Positions 15,716 to 24,105 are shown, counted from the stretch's first letter. The stretch: DNA of 39,729 nucleotides from an uncultured Oscillospiraceae bacterium (GCA_944387785.1 CALXGG010000007.1:1-39729); one strand, 5' to 3'. Numbers and translations are program-made. Notes: generated from the letters alone by a model not told the origin.

Positions 15716-17313
15716 GGCGTCTGCTCCTTTCTGATCTCTTCCAGCACCTGCTCCGCTGTCCGCAGGCCGTCGGCGGCGGCGGACATGATGCCCCCGGCGT
15801 AGCCCGCCCCCTCGCCGCAGGGCCACAGGCCCCGGACGGCGGACTGGCCGTCCTCCCCCCGGAGGATCCGCAGGGGGCAGGAGCTGCGGCTCTCCACGGC
15901 GGTGAGCACCGCGTCGGCGGCGGCAAAGCCCCGGACCTTCCGCTCCAGCAGGGGCAGGGCCTCCGCCAGGGCTTCACAAATATATTCCGGCAGCACCGCC
16001 CAGAGGTCGCACCAGCGCACGCCGGGACGGTAGGTGGGGATGACGGCCCCCGGCCCCCGGGAGGGCCGCCGGGCCAGGAAGTCTTCCACCCGCTGGGCGG
16101 GGGCGATGTACCCGCCGCCGCCCGCCCCGTAGGAGCGCTCCTCCAGCTCCCGCTGGAAGGCGATCCCCGCCAGGGGGCCCTCCCCGGGGAAGTCCTCGGG
16201 GGTGACGCTGACCAAAAGGCCGCCGTTGATATTCACGCCGTCCCGGGCGTAGAGGCTCATGCCGTTGGTCACCGTCCGGCGTTCCTCGCTGGCGGCGGCC
16301 ACCACCGTGCCGCCGGGGCACACGCAGAAGCTGAACACGCTGCGGCCGCTGTCCAGATGGCAGCTGAGCTTGTAGGCTGCGGCCCCCAGCCGGGGGTGGC
16401 CCGCCTGGGCCTTGTACTGCGCGGCGTCCATGTCCTTTTGGAGATGCTCGATCCGCACCCCCACCGCCAGGGGCTTGGGCTCCATGGGCACGCCGGCGGC
16501 GTGGAGCATCTCGAAGGTGTCCCGGGCGCTGTTGCCCAGGGCCAGAACCGCCCGCCTTGCGGGCAGGGTATAACTCCCCTCCGGGCCCGCCACCTCCAGG
16601 GCCGCAAGGCGCCCGCCGGCGAGGGAAATGCCGGTGACCCGGTGGCCGAAGCGGATGTCGCAGCCCAGCGCCAGCAGCTCCCGCCGGAGGCTGACCAGGG
16701 TCTTGTGGAGATAGTCGGTGCCCACATGGGGCTTGGCGTCATAGAGGATGCTCTCCGGCGCGCCGTGGCCCACCAGCTCCCGGAGGATGAACCGGTGGCT
16801 CGCGTCCCGGGTGCCGGTGTTCAGCTTGCCGTCGGAGAAGGCCCCGGCGCCGCCCTCGCCGAACTGCACGTTGGACTCCGTGTCCAGCACGCCGTCGGCC
16901 CAGAACCGCTCCACATCCAGGGCGCGCTCCTCCACCGGTTTGCCCCGCTCCAGCAGGATGGGCCGGGCGCCGCACCGGGCCAGGGCCAGGGCGCAGAAGA
17001 GCCCTCCCGGCCCCGCCCCCACCACCACCGGCGGCTCCGCCGGCGGCTGTACCGCCTCCGGCAGCCGGTAGGGCTTCTCCGTCACCCGGGCCACCTGTTT
17101 GCTCCGGCACCGGCGGAGGACCTTCTCCTCGTTTTTGACGGCCACACGCAGGGTGTAGACCAGGTGGGCCTCCTCCCGGGCGTCCACCGCCCGGCGGAGG
17201 ATCTCCCATGACTGTATCTCCCCGGCGGGCAGGCGGAGGACCGCCGCGGCCTTCTCCCCCAGGGCGTCCTCCCCCTCCTCCAGGGACAATTTGATCCGTT
17301 CGATCTGCAGCAC
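15712..17313 (-). CDS. FAD-dependent oxidoreductase (COG2509-like)
   Basis: A 533-residue flavoprotein of the NAD(FAD)-utilising dehydrogenase type. An N-terminal domain of about 90 residues precedes the dinucleotide fold VVVGAGPGGLFCALALARCG (GAGPGG at 99-104) and LLERGKPVEER. Conserved segments GEGGAGAFSDGKLNTG and the C-terminal CPLRILRGE and GLWPCGEGAGYAGGIMSAA, which closes the FAD site, are present. The reaction is not established for the family. It starts with GTG, preceded by AAAGGAG 7 nt away. It lies 30 nt after the IclR-type gene and overlaps the dehydrogenase gene, so it belongs to the same operon. Confidence 0.9.
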   Translation of the reverse strand: MLQIERIKLSLEEGEDALGEKAAAVLRLPAGEIQSWEILRRAVDAREEAHLVYTLRVAVKNEEKVLRRCRSKQVARVTEKPYRLPEAVQPPAEPPVVVGAGPGGLFCALALARCGARPILLERGKPVEERALDVERFWADGVLDTESNVQFGEGGAGAFSDGKLNTGTRDASHRFILRELVGHGAPESILYDAKPHVGTDYLHKTLVSLRRELLALGCDIRFGHRVTGISLAGGRLAALEVAGPEGSYTLPARRAVLALGNSARDTFEMLHAAGVPMEPKPLAVGVRIEHLQKDMDAAQYKAQAGHPRLGAAAYKLSCHLDSGRSVFSFCVCPGGTVVAAASEERRTVTNGMSLYARDGVNINGGLLVSVTPEDFPGEGPLAGIAFQRELEERSYGAGGGGYIAPAQRVEDFLARRPSRGPGAVIPTYRPGVRWCDLWAVLPEYICEALAEALPLLERKVRGFAAADAVLTAVESRSSCPLRILRGEDGQSAVRGLWPCGEGAGYAGGIMSAAADGLRTAEQVLEEIRKEQTP

Positions 17314-17343
17314 AGCGCCGCTCCTTTCCGGGGTCGGAACCCC

Positions 17344-18129
17344 TCAGGGATATAGTGGGCCGCGGTAGCCCAGCTCAAAGGAGATCCGCTCCGCGGCGGC
17401 CAGCAGCAGCCTGGTGGCCCGCTCCAGCTCCGGGGAATTCACCCGGCGGAACATGCCCACCACGCACACCGCGTAGGCCGCCTCCCCCGCCACGTTGAAT
17501 ACCGGTGCCGCCACGGACCTTAGCCCGATGCGCAGCTCCCCGTTCTCGATGGCGTAGCCCTGGCGGAGGATCTGCTCCATCTCCCCCTCCAGGGACTCGG
17601 GGCTGGTGTGGCTGTGGGGGGTGTAGGCGGCAAAATCACAGGCCCGCAGCAGGGAGCGCCGCTGGGCAGGGGGCATGTAGGCCAGCAGCAGCTTCCCCTG
17701 GGAGGTGCAGTGGATGGGCAGGCGGGAGCCCTTCTCCGACACCACCCGGAAGTTGCTCCGGGCGTCGGCGCTGTCCAGGATCAGCACGTTTCCCCGGTCC
17801 AGGGTGGCGATGGAGGCGGTCTCGCCGGTCTCCTCCGCCACCTGCCGCATAGGCTCCGCCGCCGCCTCCAGCACGTTCCAGCCCCGGCTCACGGCGCAGC
17901 CGTACTCGAAGAGCCGGATCCCCAGCCGGTAGCGGCCGTCCTCCCCGGACTGCTCCACCACCGCCCCGCTGCGCAGGGCGGCCAGAAGGCCGTGGACGGT
18001 GGCCTTAGGCATTCCGGTCCGCCGGGACAGCTCTCCCAGAGTCAGCGGCGTCCGGGCCTCCGCCAGGCAGGACAAAAGCTCCAGGGCCTTGCACACCGAC
18101 TGGACCCGGCCCGGCTCCTTATCCGCCAT
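17344..18129 (-). CDS. IclR family transcriptional regulator
   Basis: A 261-residue regulator with an N-terminal winged helix (about 7-70; LTLGELSRRTGMPKATVHGL) and a C-terminal effector-binding domain. The latter has the family segments GETASIATLDRG, LPIHCTSQGK and RSVAAPVFN. IclR proteins usually control small operons for catabolism of aromatic or 2-oxoacid-type compounds, including the one they sit in. The gene overlaps the end of xdhC by 11 bp and is followed by two oxidoreductase genes. It is therefore the likely local regulator of this operon; the ligand is unknown. Confidence 0.93.
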   Translation of the reverse strand: MADKEPGRVQSVCKALELLSCLAEARTPLTLGELSRRTGMPKATVHGLLAALRSGAVVEQSGEDGRYRLGIRLFEYGCAVSRGWNVLEAAAEPMRQVAEETGETASIATLDRGNVLILDSADARSNFRVVSEKGSRLPIHCTSQGKLLLAYMPPAQRRSLLRACDFAAYTPHSHTSPESLEGEMEQILRQGYAIENGELRIGLRSVAAPVFNVAGEAAYAVCVVGMFRRVNSPELERATRLLLAAAERISFELGYRGPLYP

Positions 18130-19165
18130 GACGCCGCCCCCTTTCCTCCAGATGGCCCGAGCGGCAGGCGATGAGCTGGGCCGCCACGGACACCGCGATC
18201 TCCGCCGGGGTGTCGCCGCCGATGTCCAGGCCGATGGGGGACCAGACCCGGTCGATCTCCTCCGCCGCTATCCCGGCGGCCAGGAGCTTCTCCCGGGTGG
18301 CCGCCACCTTCCGCCGGCTGCCGATGCAGCCGATATATCGGGCCGGGGTGGCCAGGGCCTGGCGCAGGACTTCAAAGTCCGCCTGATGGCCCGGGGTCAT
18401 GATGACGATGTAGTCCTCCTCCGTCACCGGCGGCAGGTGGGCGAAGGCGTCCTCATAGGCCAGGCACCGCACCTCCGCCGCCTGGGGGAACAGCTCCCGG
18501 CTGGCGGCGTGGGGCCGGGCGTCGCAGATCACCACCCGGAAGTCCGTCATGTCCAGGAGGACCGCCAGAGCCTTCCCCACATGGCCCGCCCCGAAGAGAT
18601 ACACTGTGCCCGCCCGGCTGAGGGGCTCCGCGTACAAAAGGGGATCCCCCCGCCCCAGCCGGGGCGTTTCCCCCAGCAGGGGCGCAAGGGCCTGGGGGAA
18701 AATGCCCTCCAGGCCCCTCAGACCGCCGAGGCGGTCCCACAGGCCCCACCGCCAGCCGCCGCCGCGGTCCATGGCGGTGATGAGCCAGGCCCCCCGGCCG
18801 CTGCCGGAGAGGGCCGCCGCCTCCGCCGCCAGAGGCAGGGCCTGGGGGTCGTCGGGGCTGATATACTGGAGGAACAGCTCCACACTGCCCCCGCAGATCA
18901 TGCCGATGTCGGCGATCTGGCCCGCAGAAAGGCGGTAGGACTGGAACCGGGAGCGCTTTTCCCGGCACAGCTCCGCCGCCAGCTGGCCGCACCGGTACTC
19001 CACCGCGCCGCCCCCCACGGTGCCCACCGTGAGGCCGTCCTCCGTCACCAGCATCTTGGCCCCCGTTCCCCGGGGAGCGGAGCCCTCACTGGCAATAATG
19101 CTGCACAGCACCGCCCCATACCCGGAGGACAGGGCCCGGCACAGGGCGGAAAAGATCTGTTTCAC
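18119..19165 (-). CDS. xdhC: XdhC/CoxI family molybdenum cofactor maturation protein
   Basis: A 348-residue protein of the XdhC family, which binds molybdenum cofactor, protects it and helps its sulfuration before insertion into xanthine dehydrogenase-type enzymes. The N-terminal domain shows the family marks GSAPRGTGAKMLV (28-40) and GMICGG with Cys91. The C-terminal Rossmann-like domain begins VYLFGAGHVGKAL (188-200) and includes MTPGHQADFEVLRQAL and YIGCIGSRRK. The start is GTG with AAAAGGAGG 9 nt upstream. It is the first gene of the minus-strand operon, with a promoter shared back-to-back with the ABC-2 operon. No hydroxylase subunit genes are in the window. Confidence 0.93.
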   Translation of the reverse strand: MKQIFSALCRALSSGYGAVLCSIIASEGSAPRGTGAKMLVTEDGLTVGTVGGGAVEYRCGQLAAELCREKRSRFQSYRLSAGQIADIGMICGGSVELFLQYISPDDPQALPLAAEAAALSGSGRGAWLITAMDRGGGWRWGLWDRLGGLRGLEGIFPQALAPLLGETPRLGRGDPLLYAEPLSRAGTVYLFGAGHVGKALAVLLDMTDFRVVICDARPHAASRELFPQAAEVRCLAYEDAFAHLPPVTEEDYIVIMTPGHQADFEVLRQALATPARYIGCIGSRRKVAATREKLLAAGIAAEEIDRVWSPIGLDIGGDTPAEIAVSVAAQLIACRSGHLEERGRRHGG

Positions 19166-19193
19166 AGGAAAACGCCTCCTTTTCTGTGTTATT

Positions 19194-19222
19194 TATATAT
19201 TTTTATCCAATTCCATTGACAA
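19194..19222 (-). promoter_or_regulatory. Promoter of the xdhC operon
   Basis: On the minus strand, -35 TTGTCA (19222-19217), 17-bp spacer, -10 TATATA (19199-19194). The -35 overlaps the -35 of the divergent plus-strand promoter. Confidence 0.6.
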
Positions 19223-19245
19223 GCCGCCCTTCAGGGGCGTAAACT
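19216..19245 (+). promoter_or_regulatory. Promoter of the ABC-2 exporter operon with palindromic spacer
   Basis: -35 TTGACA (19216-19221), 18-bp spacer, -10 TAAACT (19240-19245). The spacer contains the palindrome CGCCC-N5-GGGCG (19225-19239), a possible operator. The start is about 190 nt before the ATPase ATG, so the leader is long. Confidence 0.55.
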
Positions 19246-19368
19246 AAAATTCCTTTTCGACACACGCAGCGCGTGGGAGAAAAGAGGGTATTTTGTCCCG
19301 GCGGCAGCAGGCGTCGTTACCCTTCTGCCGCCTGTCCCGACAGGATATTTCCCGCCGGCATTAAGGCT

Positions 19369-19425
19369 ATGGAGGAGGGTCCCATCTCCCCCCGCTGGCC
19401 TGACCGCCCCGGGCCGATATTTTGA
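19369..19425 (+). other. Possible 18-residue leader ORF before the ABC-2 exporter
   Basis: A short frame in the long leader (ATG at 19369, TGA at 19423-19425) ends 14 nt before the ATPase start and is rich in proline. Its ribosome binding site is weak (TTAAGG). A second inverted repeat (GGCGGCAG / CTGCCGCC, about 19304-19333) lies upstream. Weak evidence; it may be chance. Confidence 0.2.
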
Positions 19426-19439
19426 AGGAGGCAAAAACG

Positions 19440-20237
19440 ATGATCGAAATGAGGGATGTTTCCAAAACCTACCGGATCCGAAAACGGGAGCCGGGCCTGG
19501 GCAGCGCCCTGCGCCGCCTGGTCTCCGGCGGCTGGGATGAGGTCCCCGCCCTGCGGGGCTTGTCCTTTACCATCCCCGACGGCCAGATCGTGGGCTATAT
19601 CGGCCCCAACGGCGCGGGGAAAAGCACCACCATCAAGATCCTCAGCGGCATCCTCCGGCCGGACAGCGGCAGCTGTACGGTAGACGGCCTCGTCCCTTGG
19701 GAAAACCGGAAGGCCCATGTGGCCCGGTTAGGGGTGGTGTTCGGCCAGCGCAGCCAGCTGTGGTGGGACGTGCCCATCCTGGACTCCTTCCAGCTGCTGC
19801 GGGACATCTACCGGGTACCGCCGGGGGCCTTCGCGGAGACGCTGGAGCGGCTGACGGAGCTTCTGGATCTGGGGGATCTGCTGCGGACCCCTGCCCGGAT
19901 GCTGTCCCTGGGCCAGCGGATGCGCTGCGAGGTGGCCGCCGCCCTGCTCCACAGCCCCAGGCTGCTGTTCCTGGACGAGCCCACCATCGGCCTGGACGCG
20001 GTGTCCAAGCTGAAGGTCCGGGACTTCATCCGGGAGGAGAACCGTACCCGGGGCACCACTGTGATCCTCACCACCCACGATATGCAGGACGTGGAGGCCC
20101 TCTGCGGCCGGGTACTGCTCATCGGGAAGGGCCGTCTGCTGCTGGACGGCGCTCCCGGGGAGATCCGCTCCATGGCCGGGGAGAACCTCTCCACCGAGGA
20201 GTCGGTGGCGGATCTCTACCGCCGCTTCGGCATATAG
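19440..20237 (+). CDS. ABC-2 type exporter ATP-binding protein
   Basis: A 265-residue cytoplasmic ATPase. Walker A GPNGAGKST is at about 55-63; the Q-loop region reads VVFGQRSQLWWD. The signature is LSLGQRMRCE, Walker B is LLFLDEPTIGLD and the switch His is in TTHD. The LSLGQRMR signature and GQRSQLWWD are typical of the subfamily that works with two PF06182 permeases, as found in the next two genes. AAGGAGG lies 8 nt before the chosen ATG. The substrate cannot be read from sequence; relatives are linked to drug or lipid export. Confidence 0.93.
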   Translation: MIEMRDVSKTYRIRKREPGLGSALRRLVSGGWDEVPALRGLSFTIPDGQIVGYIGPNGAGKSTTIKILSGILRPDSGSCTVDGLVPWENRKAHVARLGVVFGQRSQLWWDVPILDSFQLLRDIYRVPPGAFAETLERLTELLDLGDLLRTPARMLSLGQRMRCEVAAALLHSPRLLFLDEPTIGLDAVSKLKVRDFIREENRTRGTTVILTTHDMQDVEALCGRVLLIGKGRLLLDGAPGEIRSMAGENLSTEESVADLYRRFGI

Positions 20238-20248
20238 GGGGCGGCCCT

Positions 20249-21052
20249 ATGAAGCAGTATACCTCGTTCTTCCGGATGCGCCTGCTGGCGGGGCTCCAGT
20301 ACCGCACCGCCGCCCTGGCGGGCATGAGCACCCAGCTGGTGTGGGGGACCATGGAGATCCTCCTTTACCGGGCCTTCTGGCTGTCGGACCCGGGCCGCTT
20401 CCCCATGGGCATGGAGGCCCTGGCCGCCTATATCTGGCTCCAGCAGGCATTCCTGGCCTTTTTTGCCATGTGGTACTGGGAACAGGATCTGGTGGAGGCG
20501 GTCAAAAGCGGCGCCGTGGCCTATGAGCTCACCCGCCCCACGGACCTCTACGGCATGTGGATGGCCCGGTCCCTGGCCCTGCGGCTGAGCCGGGCGGCCC
20601 TGCGGGCGGGCCCCATCCTTCTGGTAGGGGCCCTGGCGCCCGCCCCCTACGGCCTCCGGCTGCGGATCGCCCCACCGGTGTTCCTGGCCTTCCTCTGCTC
20701 CATGGCGCTGATGCTGGCGGTGGTATGCGCCTACACGCTGCTCATCTACGCCCTGTCCTTCTACCTCACCGACGCCAACGGCGTGATGGTGGTGTCGGTG
20801 GCGGCGGCGGACCTGCTGGGCGGCGGGGTGGTGCCCCTGCCGTTCCTGCCCGACGGCCTGCGGCAGCTGGCCCAGCTGAGCCCCTTCGGGGCCATGCAGA
20901 GCATCCCCCTTCGGATCTTCGGCGGGGATATCCCGCCGGAGGCCATTCCCGCCGCCATGGGATTACAGCTGTTTTGGGCAGTAGTCCTGATCGCCGCCGG
21001 GACCCTCCTCACCCGGGGCGGGCTGCGCCGGGCCGTGATACTGGGGGGCTGA
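20249..21052 (+). CDS. ABC-2 family permease (PF06182), first subunit
   Basis: A 267-residue integral membrane protein with about six hydrophobic segments. The stretch AYELTRPTDLYGMWMARSLA matches the conserved LxRP segment of the ABC2_membrane_6 family, and the C-terminal part has SPFGAMQSIPLRIFGG. It begins 12 nt after the ATPase stop and ends 3 nt before the second permease, so the three genes form one operon and one complex. Confidence 0.9.
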   Translation: MKQYTSFFRMRLLAGLQYRTAALAGMSTQLVWGTMEILLYRAFWLSDPGRFPMGMEALAAYIWLQQAFLAFFAMWYWEQDLVEAVKSGAVAYELTRPTDLYGMWMARSLALRLSRAALRAGPILLVGALAPAPYGLRLRIAPPVFLAFLCSMALMLAVVCAYTLLIYALSFYLTDANGVMVVSVAAADLLGGGVVPLPFLPDGLRQLAQLSPFGAMQSIPLRIFGGDIPPEAIPAAMGLQLFWAVVLIAAGTLLTRGGLRRAVILGG

Positions 21053-21055
21053 GCC

Positions 21056-21829
21056 ATGAGACTGTATCTGAAGTTCTTATCCGTCCATGTCAAAAGCGCC
21101 CTGACCTACCGGGCGTCCTTCCTTCTCAGCTGCCTGGGGCAGCTGCTGGTAACGGTCAATACCTTCCTGGGCGTCAAGTTCCTGCTGGACCGCTTCGGCG
21201 TCATCGCCGGCTACACCCTTCCTCAACTGGCCTTGTGCTTTGGGGTGATCCTGGCGGCCACATCCCTGGCTGAATGCTTCGCCCGGGGCCTGGACGCCTT
21301 CGCCTCCGTGCTGTCGGAGGCCCGGTTCGACCGGATCCTGGTGCGGCCCCGGGGCCTTCTCTTCCAGCTCCTCTGCGAGGAGATGAAGCTGACCATGGCC
21401 CCCCGTCTCCTCCAGGCCGCCCTGCTGCTGGGCTGGGCCGTGTCCGCCGGGGCCGTCCGGTGGACTGCGGCCAAGGCGGCGGTGCTGGCGCTGATGATCC
21501 TGTGCGGGGCGGGGGTGTTTTTCGGCCTTTTCCTCATCAACGCCGCCCTGTGCTTCTTCACTCTGGAGGGCCTGGAGGTCATGAACATCTTCACCGACGG
21601 CCCCCGGGAGTACGGCAAGTACCCCTTCGGCCTTTACGGCAAGGGCGTCCTCTGGATCCTCACCCTGCTGGTGCCCCTGGCCCTGGTGCAGTACTGGCCC
21701 CTCCAGTACCTGCTGGACCGGGGCCCCGGCTGGTACGGCCTGCTGCCGCTGCTGTCCCTGCTGTTCCTGCTGCCCTGCGCCGGGGCATGGCGGCTGGGGG
21801 TGCGGCACTACCGCTCCACCGGCTCCTGA
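21056..21829 (+). CDS. ABC-2 family permease (PF06182), second subunit
   Basis: A 257-residue membrane protein, partner of the preceding permease. It has the hallmark motif LEVMNIFTDGPREYGKYPF of PF06182 proteins, ILVRPRGLLFQLL (the LxRP equivalent), and VPLALVQYWPLQYLL near the end. Hydrophobic segments span the whole length. It is the last gene of the exporter operon; GC-rich inverted repeats follow, but no clear plus-strand T-tract. Confidence 0.9.
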   Translation: MRLYLKFLSVHVKSALTYRASFLLSCLGQLLVTVNTFLGVKFLLDRFGVIAGYTLPQLALCFGVILAATSLAECFARGLDAFASVLSEARFDRILVRPRGLLFQLLCEEMKLTMAPRLLQAALLLGWAVSAGAVRWTAAKAAVLALMILCGAGVFFGLFLINAALCFFTLEGLEVMNIFTDGPREYGKYPFGLYGKGVLWILTLLVPLALVQYWPLQYLLDRGPGWYGLLPLLSLLFLLPCAGAWRLGVRHYRSTGS

Positions 21830-21936
21830 GGCCCCGCCCCGGGGCGCCGGCGCGGCCCCACCGGGGTCTTCTCCGGCTATTGTACCACATTGCCGTTCGC
21901 CATACAAGATTTCCGTTTGCCATGGCCAAACGGCAG

Positions 21937-21986
21937 AAAACCCCTACGGGGCCATAAGGCATATGCCTTATGGCCCCGTAGGGGTT
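21937..21986 (-). terminator. 48-bp perfect palindrome, terminator of the HtrA-type protease gene
   Basis: The arms 21939-21962 and 21963-21986 are exact reverse complements (24 bp each, centre CATATG). On the minus strand TTTT plus CTG follows, giving a terminator 38 nt after the protease stop codon. On the plus strand no T-run follows, so it is a poor terminator for the ABC-2 operon. Confidence 0.8.
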
Positions 21987-22024
21987 AGGAGAGAAAGAAG
22001 AGAAGAAAATCCTCGTAATCTGGA

Positions 22025-23395
22025 TCAGGCGGCCTTGCCGCTGCTGTAAGAGGTGCCGAAGAACTGCTCGAAGAACTCATCCATGTCGCCGCCGTAGGAG
22101 TATCCGCCCCGGCCGCTGTCGGTCTCCGGCTGGGTGGTGGTCTCCGTGCTGGTGGTGCTGGCGTCGGTGGTGCTGCCGAAGGTCAGCTCCGTGGTGGCCA
22201 CCTGGCCGTCACGGACATAGGTGATGGTCACCGTGTCCCCGGCCTTGTAGGTCTTGCTGAGGGAGTTGATATCGTCCCGGTTGGAGATGATGGAGCTGCC
22301 GATCATGGTGATGACATCCCCGGCCTGGAGCCCGGCCTTCTCGGCGGGGCCGCCGGCCTCCACGCTCTCCACATACACGCCGGCGCTGACGCCGCTGAGC
22401 TGGGGCTGGCTGTCATACCAGGCGCTGATGCCCAGGTAGGGACGGGTGGTGACCTGGCCGTTCTCCATGATGTCCACGATCATGCTCTTGACGTCATCCA
22501 TGGGGATGGCGAAGCCCAGGCCCTCCACGGAGTTGCCGGAGGAGGAGGTGGAGTACTTGGCGGAGACGATGCCCACCACTTCACCGTAGATATTGAACAG
22601 GGGGCCGCCGGAGTTGCCCTCATTGATGGCGGCGGTGATCTGGATCATGTTGAAGGGGGTGCCGTCCACGTTGATCTCCCGGTTGACGCAGGAGACGATG
22701 CCCTCGGACATGGAGAAGGTCAGCTCGCCCAGAGGATTGCCGATGGCCACGATCTCATCGCCCACCTGGAGGCTGCCGGAGGTGCCCAGCACCACGGGCT
22801 TGAGCTTGGTATCGCCGGGATCCACCTTCAGCACGGCGATGTCGTAGTCCTCGTCGCCGCCCACTACCTTGGCCTCATAGGTGGTGCCGTCGTCCAGGGT
22901 GACGGATACGCTGTTGCTGCCGCTGATGATGTGGTAGTTGGTGACGATATAGCCGTCCTCGGTGATGATGAAGCCGCTGCCGGAGCTGGCGGTCTCCACC
23001 GGCTGCATGAAGAAGTTATAGCTGGTGGAGGAGGCGTTGATGCTCACGCAGCTGTCCACGTTGGCGTTGTAGATCTCCGTGTAGCTCAGAGGCGTGCTGC
23101 CGTCCACATTGACGGTAGTCACCTCCGGCAGCTCCCGCTGGCTGACCATGATGCTGGTCTCGTCCTTCTGGTTCAGCAGGCGGTCCTTGACGAACCATCC
23201 GGCGCCGAAGGAGGCGCCTACCAGCAGCGCGCCGCACAAAATGGCGGCTGTGATCCGCTTGGCCCTGCTGTGGCGGGGCTTGTGCTCCCCGGGCTCCGGC
23301 ACGGGCTGGACCTCGGGCAGGGGCTCGTCGTAGTTGGGCCGGTAGCTGTAATGGTACTCGCTGTTGTTATTGTTTCTTTCGTTATCGTTATACAT
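22025..23395 (-). CDS. HtrA/DegP-like membrane-anchored serine protease with PDZ domain
   Basis: A 456-residue envelope protease for misfolded proteins. Order: cytoplasmic Asn/Pro-rich tail (1-46), one membrane helix (about 48-68), linker, trypsin-like domain and one PDZ domain (about 340-425). A Ser/Thr-rich stretch and a C-terminal tail follow. The catalytic triad is His155 (TNYHII), Asp185 (DYDIAVLK) and Ser262 (NEGNSGGPL). The PDZ ligand loop area is PYLGIS. AAGGAGG lies 7 nt before the ATG. It is a single-gene unit with a palindromic terminator; no clear consensus promoter was found. The upstream GGAAC-N5-GTTCC repeat near 23436-23450 is a possible control site. Confidence 0.95.
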   Translation of the reverse strand: MYNDNERNNNNSEYHYSYRPNYDEPLPEVQPVPEPGEHKPRHSRAKRITAAILCGALLVGASFGAGWFVKDRLLNQKDETSIMVSQRELPEVTTVNVDGSTPLSYTEIYNANVDSCVSINASSTSYNFFMQPVETASSGSGFIITEDGYIVTNYHIISGSNSVSVTLDDGTTYEAKVVGGDEDYDIAVLKVDPGDTKLKPVVLGTSGSLQVGDEIVAIGNPLGELTFSMSEGIVSCVNREINVDGTPFNMIQITAAINEGNSGGPLFNIYGEVVGIVSAKYSTSSSGNSVEGLGFAIPMDDVKSMIVDIMENGQVTTRPYLGISAWYDSQPQLSGVSAGVYVESVEAGGPAEKAGLQAGDVITMIGSSIISNRDDINSLSKTYKAGDTVTITYVRDGQVATTELTFGSTTDASTTSTETTTQPETDSGRGGYSYGGDMDEFFEQFFGTSYSSGKAA

Positions 23396-23576
23396 AGGAA
23401 TGCCTCCTTGCAGAAGAATCGTTCATATTGGGGAGGAACCGTTCGTTCCCCTTTCGATGGTGCTAGCATACTGTTTATTTATGTCCAAAGTATGAAGATT
23501 TTTTGCCGAGAATATAAACATTTGGGAAACGGTTTGTGAATGGCCCCCGGCGGCGGAGCCGCCGGAGCGTCCTTTC

Positions 23577-23595
23577 AAAAAGGGCGCTTCGCCCC
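23577..23595 (-). terminator. Second (backup) terminator after iscU
   Basis: On the minus strand GGGCG-AAG-CGCCC is followed by TTTTT, about 10 nt beyond the first terminator. Confidence 0.6.
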
Positions 23596-23605
23596 ATATG
23601 GCCGC

Positions 23606-23636
23606 AAAAAGGGCCCCGGCCGTACCGGCCGGGGCC
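23606..23636 (-). terminator. Terminator of the iscS-iscU operon
   Basis: An 11-bp perfect stem (GGCCCCGGCCG / CGGCCGGGGCC, 3-nt loop) followed on the minus strand by C and TTTTT; 23 nt after the iscU stop. Confidence 0.85.
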
Positions 23637-23658
23637 TGTTTCCGTCTCCCAGGAGGGC

Positions 23659-24105
23659 TTACTGGTGCTCCTCGCGGCCGCAGCCGCCGGCGGGGCAGTG
23701 CTCACACAGGCAGTCGTCACAGGGGATGCCCTTATTCTTATAGTAGTCCGCCACCGCGGCCTTCACCGCCTGCTCCGCCAGGACGGAGCAGTGGACCTTC
23801 ACCGCGGGCAGGCCGTCCAGGGCCTCTACCACCGCCTGGTTGGTGAGGGTCAGGGCCTCGCTGACGGGCTTGCCCTTGATCATGTCGGTGGCGATGGAGC
23901 TGGTGGCGATGGCGGAGGCGCAGCCGAAGGTCTGGAACTTCACGTCCTCGATGATCTCGTCCTCATTGATCTTCAGGTACATCCGCATGATGTCGCCGCA
24001 CTTGGCGTTGCCCACCTCGCCGATGCCGTTGGCGTCCTCGATGACGCCCACGTTGTGGGGATGGGCGAAATGCTCCATTACCTTTTCACTGTATTCCATA
24101 GCCAT
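23659..24105 (-). CDS. iscU: Fe-S cluster assembly scaffold IscU/NifU-like
   Basis: A 148-residue scaffold on which sulfur from IscS and iron form [2Fe-2S] clusters. The three cluster ligands are Cys36 (NAKCGD), Cys62 (FGCASA) and Cys106 (VHCSVLA), with Asp38 at the classic regulatory site, matching E. coli IscU spacing. Unlike classic IscU, the C-terminus carries an added tail (about 128-143) with five further cysteines, C129, C132, C134, C137 and C142, possibly an extra metal site. It lies 27 nt after iscS on the same strand, with AAAGGAAG 9 nt before the ATG. Confidence 0.95.
   Translation of the reverse strand: MAMEYSEKVMEHFAHPHNVGVIEDANGIGEVGNAKCGDIMRMYLKINEDEIIEDVKFQTFGCASAIATSSIATDMIKGKPVSEALTLTNQAVVEALDGLPAVKVHCSVLAEQAVKAAVADYYKNKGIPCDDCLCEHCPAGGCGREEHQ

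Noticed and set aside
23547..23565. Hairpin CCGGCGGC-GGA-GCCGCCGG between the protease and iscU genes as a terminator
   Set aside because: No T-tract on either strand; the two hairpins nearer iscU explain termination.
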